This document shows positions 59,656-64,000 of a DNA stretch of 64,000 bases, in pieces (the first letter of the stretch is position 1; every line of letters starts with the position of its first letter). Origin of the DNA: Dactylonectria macrodidyma. Lineage: Eukaryota; Ascomycota; Sordariomycetes; Hypocreales; Nectriaceae. The notes beneath the pieces are model-generated. The model ran no database searches, was not told the DNA's origin, and saw nothing but the letters and a program-made list of their open reading frames with translations. The translations under genes were made by a program, and so were the position numbers. The DNA lies in NCBI GenBank assembly GCA_020744425.1, contig JAGMUV010000048.1, positions 1 to 64,000 of the forward strand, given 5' to 3'.

Positions 59656-61073
59656 ATGAACTCCCCAACATATTATTCTCAAGATGAAGTTCCTACTCCT
59701 CCAGATGGAGTTCGTACTTCTCATGATGATGAGTACCTCGAGCTGGTGCCGGGTCTCTTTATTGATCCGAACTTCACCAGTCTATCCTCTCCTTTGATTG
59801 GAAGCCCCGAACAGGATGCGGCCGGCACCAATTTGGATCCATTTGGAGCCATCTTGCCAGAGACTCGTCAAGATGATGTACTCTCATGGGCCATTCAGCC
59901 CTCCACTTTAGCCGAGCCCGTAGCTTCTACTAATTCAGGTATGATCGCAAGCACCCAGACCTATTTAACCTTATGTATGCTGATCTGGTTCATTAGGTTT
60001 TATCAGTGGCACTGAGACCTAGAGCATGCCTGGTCGATCGGATTACGGTTACGGCCCCGGTGCAACTAATTTGCGGGTAGTCAATAGCAGCATCTCCAAT
60101 CCTGGCCAGCTAACTTTCATCCAAAGTCATCAAGGCTTCTGCCCCCCCCCCCCCCCCCCAAACTGGGAGCCCTGCTCCTAGCATGTTTCATGCCCACGAC
60201 AATCCATCTGCTTCAACAGCATCTTTTCAACCTAACCCAACATTTGATCTTCATCAGCTGCATCCATCTCTTTCCCAGTCGTCCAACACTTCAGGATCTA
60301 CCCCATGCCTGCCATATGGCACCGACCAGCCCGTCCCCTTTCCGATAATCGGTACGTACTTAAAGCTTTGTCTCGAGATCATCCCCTCGACACTAAATGA
60401 CCTATAGAAAACTCAGACTCTTTTTTGGCTTCAACATCCGTCTCTTTAGACCCACAGCCCTCTTCAAATCTCGATGCATTCCCATGTCCACCATGGCAAC
60501 AGCTTCTGAATGGTGGAGTAAATGCACAACAAGCAGAGAGTTCAAGTGATAACCCTAGCATTTCTGCTAGCCTGGCTTCTATGTACCGTCATATGGATCA
60601 GAGTACTCTGTCAAATGACGAGTCGTGTGATTATGCCTTGGCAATGGACACAACTGCTGGATGTCTATTGCAGCAACAGCACGACGAGATGCCAAGCGTG
60701 GGCCGAGTGCATCGAATTCCTAGCACAGAACGGCTGGAAGGTGAGCCCCCAGCAATTTACCCCCCATTATTAGAAGGTACTCACTCAATCTTTCAACCTA
60801 TAGAGACAGCACCCCCACCAATATCTCGGCGCATCCTTCCCACCAACGTCCCCCTACCTCCTCCACGCAGAGGAGGGAGATGCAAACCCCTTACAGCAGA
60901 GCAAGTCCAAAGTCAGAAAAACGCTAGGAGGCGAGGGGTGTGCATTAGATGCCGCAAGATGAAAATCACGGTGAGTAAGAATGTGTTATTCCTGAGTGCA
61001 TGCTGATCAAGGGTAGTGTTGCGGTGGAATTCCTTGTGATGCCTGCCGTAAGATCTCCAACTCAAGAATATAG
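59656..61073 (+). pseudogene. Zn2Cys6 transcription-factor-like gene, truncated at the zinc cluster
   Basis: Exons: 59656-59938, 59997-60351, 60408-60970 and 61017-61073, all with GT-AG borders. The protein is Ser/Pro/Gln-rich for ~370 residues (activation-domain-like). It then reaches RRRGVCIRCRKMKIT, spliced to CCGGIPCDACRKISNSRI: five spaced Cys of a C-x2-C-x6-C...C-x2-C cluster. TAG at 61071-61073 stands where related proteins have Trp before a K-P-C, and KKPCK follows it, so the sixth Cys may be just beyond the stop. Two more lesions: TAG at 60020-60022 (expected Gln), and an 18-C run at 60142-60159 whose length puts the following text (TGSPAPSMFHAHD) one base out of frame. The zinc cluster sits unusually near the C-terminus, typical of a fungal subgroup rather than Gal4-type factors. 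Confidence 0.7.
60142..60159. repeat. C18 homopolymer inside a coding exon
   Basis: Eighteen consecutive C, encoding poly-Pro in exon 2 of the Zn2Cys6 gene. Seventeen or twenty C would connect the flanking coding text in frame. Such a tract is prone both to replication slippage and to sequencing error. Confidence 0.85.
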
Positions 61074-61550
61074 AAAAAAACCTTGCAAAAGCCCAGTTTC
61101 TGGACCTCGACCTACCCTATACTCCGTACATGCTAGCTTAAGTGCACGACCGTTACACTATCACCAGGCATTATATAGCAAAGGTTTAGCAACTTATCAG
61201 TAACCCCCTGGTCTGATGCTTTATACATAATTCCATCTAACAGTATCCCCTCCCTTGCAGGATGGTGAGTTTAAGGCAACCAAGTGAGGCTTTCACGCCG
61301 CCTCCAATATGAGCAAAGGTTGGGAGCTGAATCGTTTATTATGTGAAGCGCTGAAAGAGGTTAGCGAAGGTTCACTTGTGCGAATGGGGCGGTAGCCGTT
61401 CATCTCCGCCACGGACGTTCTAGGCTGGTCTTGTGCTGCCTAGCAAACGCCACCAGCGGTTTTCCGCCAGACGTGTACGTTAACCCTCCCCCATGTCGTC
61501 TCAGAAAAGGGAAAGGAGACCTGTACTATTGCATTCCTGTACCCAACCAG

Positions 61551-61731
61551 GGATGACCTAATCGGAGCTGACCATTCGGTCGCGCCACAACTGATAAAAT
61601 GTCGAGGCTACCGACTGCTGGAGATGGTCGTTATCGGGCGTCCTGGCATGCACCTCGTCTGGAAGACGGGCCGGATGTTTCTCAAGCCTCTCCTACGCTT
61701 CTTGATTCAGTCCGGGCCATCGCAGGACTAA
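61551..61731 (+). pseudogene. Fragment of a conserved fungal protein of unknown function
   Basis: A stop-free frame reads LIGADHSVAPQLIKCRGYRL then LEMVVIGRPGMHLVWKTGRM, FLKPLLRFL. The block M-H-L-V-W-x-T-G-R-(M/I)-F-(L/I)-K-P-(L/I)-x-R-(F/Y)-L-L is, from memory, a recurrent motif of large fungal-only hypothetical proteins. Flanking sequence does not continue the similarity, so this is an isolated exon or fragment. Confidence 0.4.
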
Positions 61732-62071
61732 TGATGTTTCGGAAGTGGCAGCGGTATGCGCATCGGATTCCCTGAATAATGGACATCGGCACACAAAGTG
61801 CCCTGATTGCCATGTCTCTGCATAGGCAGCTGAGTCCCATGGCAGCTGAGCCCAATAGCCACGCCACCAACTCTAAAAAAGCCATCCCTACCATCCCTGA
61901 AATGCCAAGCCTACGGGGCGGGACTGTCACTCAGTATAAAGTCCACCAGGCGTTTAAGCTTGCCTGGATCAAATCAGCCTCCCACCCCTCGGTATTTATA
62001 CAAGACACAACACTCACCCCATGTGAACCTTTGCATCTTCAAACTATAATCCCACCTACTCGATTGACACC

Positions 62072-62635
62072 ATGGAAACTACGCTGTGCGGCCAGGTTTG
62101 CTCCCACCAACGAAACTCGTGTCCGATACGCACTGCAGCTAACCACGTCACAATCACAGGGCTCCGCGTTTTCCAGGGTCCTCTCTGAAACTTGCGATTT
62201 CATCCAGACGCGGTATCCGACGTGTCTGGACCAGAATGTCCCAGCTTGCTGTACCAGTTTCGTTTCATATGCTCTCGACGAGTTAGAGTGCGTAAACTCG
62301 TATCTCCCTGGCTGCGTCGACATCGAAAGTATGCCAAACTGATGCTCCCCATGCCAAATCCGGGCATAGAAAGAGAGCCCGGCTGACAAGTTTCTGTAGG
62401 CGTCAAGTCTTATCATAGGACTATCTGCCCCGATGGCCCTCCCGACACTTCCGCATCAACGACTAGCGAGGTGACAGCTACAACGGCTGGTGAAGTGATG
62501 GCGACAACGACTAGTGGTGCTACTGCGGTTCCTTCTGGGCAGTCGATTGGCGAGTCCGCCGCTCCAGGGACAGGCTTGGGTCTCCGCACAACTATGATGG
62601 CGGCTCTTCTTGTTAGTATAGTGGTTCTAGGGTAG
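62072..62635 (+). CDS. Small Cys-rich protein with GPI-anchor-like C-terminus
   Basis: Three exons: 62072-62095, 62160-62338 as far as the GTATGC donor (exact last base 62328), and 62400-62635. The introns are 64 nt (branch GCTAAC) and 71 nt (branch GCTGAC), and the spliced frame is open for 142 residues. The start is in a good context (GACACCATGG), ~75 bases after TATTTATAC at 61993. The middle holds eight Cys, including TCDFIQTRYPTC, VPACC and LECVNSYLPGC, then TICPDGPP. A Thr/Ser/Ala-rich stalk follows, and the protein ends in a hydrophobic segment (MMAALLVSIVVLG), the layout of GPI-anchored surface proteins. Odd: no signal peptide is visible in this model, so a further 5' exon may exist, or the gene has lost its secretion signal. 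Cys-rich surface proteins of this size are common in fungi. Confidence 0.55.
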
Positions 62636-63209
62636 GACCGCCGTGGATCCATCCAAGACAAGAAACTGAACAAATTATCTTCAATACCCATTTGTAAAAT
62701 TATGGTATAATTTTACTTAGAAGCAGGCGAGCTTCGTCATGAAAGCAGTGGACATAGATGCGGGCGACGGAAAGTCGGAATTGCTTGAACGGATAGACCG
62801 ATTGACCTCAGATTACAATAGCTTGCTTGTTCACACAATGGGGCTGACCTCCTGATCCGCTTGCCTCGGCCTGAGTTTTGTTGACATTCCTTATGTCGTT
62901 AAGCTTGAAAACCTGCCAAGCACGAGACTCACTAGCTAGTCTCAGGCCGTGTGCGCAGATTCCAAATCACCATATACATCGCTCTCACGCCTACACGCTC
63001 ATACCGCCGAAATGCACACCTTACACGTCCTGTTGATTTAGGCCTCAAGCTTAAAATCCGGGCGCCAGAGGTCCCGGAACCCGCAAGTAGATTATTACTA
63101 ATTTACCAGGGATATCTTTCTTTCTAGCCAGCTTCTATAATGCGATAACTATTAAAACCCAGTTTCAACTCGAGCTTTTTTATAAACATCTAATCTCTTT
63201 TCTCTCTCA
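62636..63209. other. Spacer, nothing supported
   Basis: No open frame. The part after 63090 becomes AT-rich with runs such as TTTTTTATAAAC, and may be transposon-derived. Confidence 0.4.
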
Positions 63210-63437
63210 CTACTCTATCCCAGTCGGAAGTCCTGCTTCGGCAAGGGCTCTCTTCGGCTCCGCAAAGATGAATGGCTCCCCTGGCTGGTCGAGTTCTATA
63301 GCGTAGCCTGGCTCGATTCGAGGCAACTGTCGGGTAGTATAGCCTTGCTGCTGGATCGCACGCACCATCTGCGCGTGTAGTGTCCTGCCCTTAGACACTA
63401 GGTCTGGGTACTGCAGCAACAGAGTCGAAGACGACAT
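63210..63437 (-). CDS. Small hypothetical protein, 75 residues
   Basis: Begins MSSSTLLLQYPDLVSKGRTL in a reasonable start context and ends ALAEAGLPTGIE. The text is helical then Pro-rich, with KGRTLHAQMVRAIQQQGYTT and EPGYAIELDQPGEPFIFAEP. No motif is known to me. It might be the first exon of a longer gene, because AT-rich sequence follows directly. Codon use is like the better genes here, unlike its AT-rich 3' flank. Confidence 0.35.
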   Translation of the reverse strand: MSSSTLLLQYPDLVSKGRTLHAQMVRAIQQQGYTTRQLPRIEPGYAIELDQPGEPFIFAEPKRALAEAGLPTGIE

Positions 63438-63833
63438 TGACGAGACAAAGTGTAAAAAGTGTACAAAGTCGCAGGCTGGACGGGGGACTAACGCTCGTTG
63501 TCGCTGGACACTGTGATAGAATGGCGCGAGGAGGCTATCCGTACGTGTGCGGAAGAGAACTGTCGTTGAGATTGGCGTTGGCCGCCTGCGTGACGGAACT
63601 TGGAACTTGGGCCGGGTGCTCCTTCTTCATTTAGTTGAGTCTATATCTGCCAGCATAGTAGGTAGTCTCTACCAAGATATTAGGTGGTCCTGCCATGCTC
63701 CTTCTCGTCAAGCGTCACGCCTTGTACTCTGGGCACTACTCTGAATAAAAGCACCGCTTGAGTGGCGACTGTTCTTGGTAAGATATGATGATGGATGGTA
63801 AACCATTCTTCTATTTATTCTATACTATATTCG

Positions 63834-64000
63834 CTATGACGGCTTTTGCCGCCTCAGCTCCCGTTCTTCAATTAAGCCCTGCATTTTATCGAACTGCCTG
63901 CCAAAACCACCCCATCCTATATATTTACTGCCATCAACAAACTTAGAGCTAGGACCTAGTACTGGATCATCTCCTAGATCCTCTTGATATCGCACTAATC
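63834..64000 (-). CDS. C-terminal end of a gene cut by the window edge
   Basis: The minus strand is open from the right edge to TAG at 63836-63834, giving ~54 codons. It reads LVRYQEDLGDDPVLGPSSKF then VDGSKYIGWGGFGRQFDKMQ and ends ERELRRQKPS. The Gly-rich GWGGFGRQ piece and charged helical end look like real protein. Codons are AT-leaning compared with other genes here. No family is recognised, and the start lies outside the window. Confidence 0.5.
   Translation of the reverse strand, partial: LVRYQEDLGDDPVLGPSSKFVDGSKYIGWGGFGRQFDKMQGLIEERELRRQKPS

Noticed and set aside
1..64000. CRISPR array, bacterial operons, rRNA
   Set aside because: Intron structure and families are fungal; no evenly spaced identical repeats and no rRNA core motifs were seen.

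Overview
The window looks like an accessory, repeat-rich stretch of a filamentous ascomycete chromosome (Sordariomycete-like). Reasons: short 52-184 nt introns with GTANGT-type donors and CTAAC/CTGAC-type branch points, fungal-only families (PD-(D/E)XK nuclease-like proteins, RTA1-like membrane proteins, Zn2Cys6 regulators, Ulp1-type C48 proteases), and an AT-rich first kilobase. Most recognisable genes are broken. In most of them an in-frame stop sits where a Gln or Trp codon is expected (CAG/CAA/TGG to TAG/TAA), as repeat-induced point mutation (RIP) or cytosine deamination would produce.

Layout. 1-980: AT-rich, TpA-rich relic DNA. 1150-4006 (-): intact two-exon gene for a large orphan protein with one membrane segment. 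4270-4960: two minisatellites. 5000-27400: a 22-kb gene desert of intermediate composition with no gene I can support; it carries at least nine diverged copies of a 55-85 bp dispersed repeat, a small palindromic array (12.46-12.58 kb) and a telomere-like hexamer run (18315). 27469-28330: short-chain dehydrogenase pseudogene. 28878-30239 (-): intact PD-(D/E)XK nuclease-like gene. 31761-34500: RTA1-like and alpha/beta-hydrolase pseudogenes plus unidentified coding remnants. 36418-37562 (+): intact orphan gene.

40-58 kb is a patchwork of decayed genes. It holds a 267-bp element with 34-bp perfect inverted repeats, a second, broken PD-(D/E)XK gene, and two neighbouring minus-strand genes. The upstream one (57.6-54.8 kb) encodes an Ulp1/C48 SUMO-type protease, with a complete four-exon structure and catalytic triad but one nonsense codon. 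The downstream one (52.1-49.6 kb) encodes a long Gln/Pro/Ser-rich coiled-coil protein with several lesions. Two ~90-bp direct repeats (43.7 and 57.9 kb) enclose this block, with a fragmentary third copy at 49.1 kb.

58.0-59.3 kb holds a Helitron/PIF1-type helicase remnant. 59.66-61.07 kb is the N-terminal half of a Zn2Cys6 protein, truncated inside or just after the zinc cluster, with an 18-C homopolymer in exon 2. 62.07-62.64 kb is an apparently intact small Cys-rich gene with a GPI-anchor-like tail. The right edge cuts a minus-strand gene whose last ~55 codons are visible.

The genes do not form a recognisable pathway. The picture is a graveyard of accessory and mobile-element genes with a few survivors. 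The most unusual item is the Ulp1-protease plus Q-rich-protein pair, possibly cargo or machinery of an undescribed mobile element. All family names come from sequence recognition by eye, without searches.
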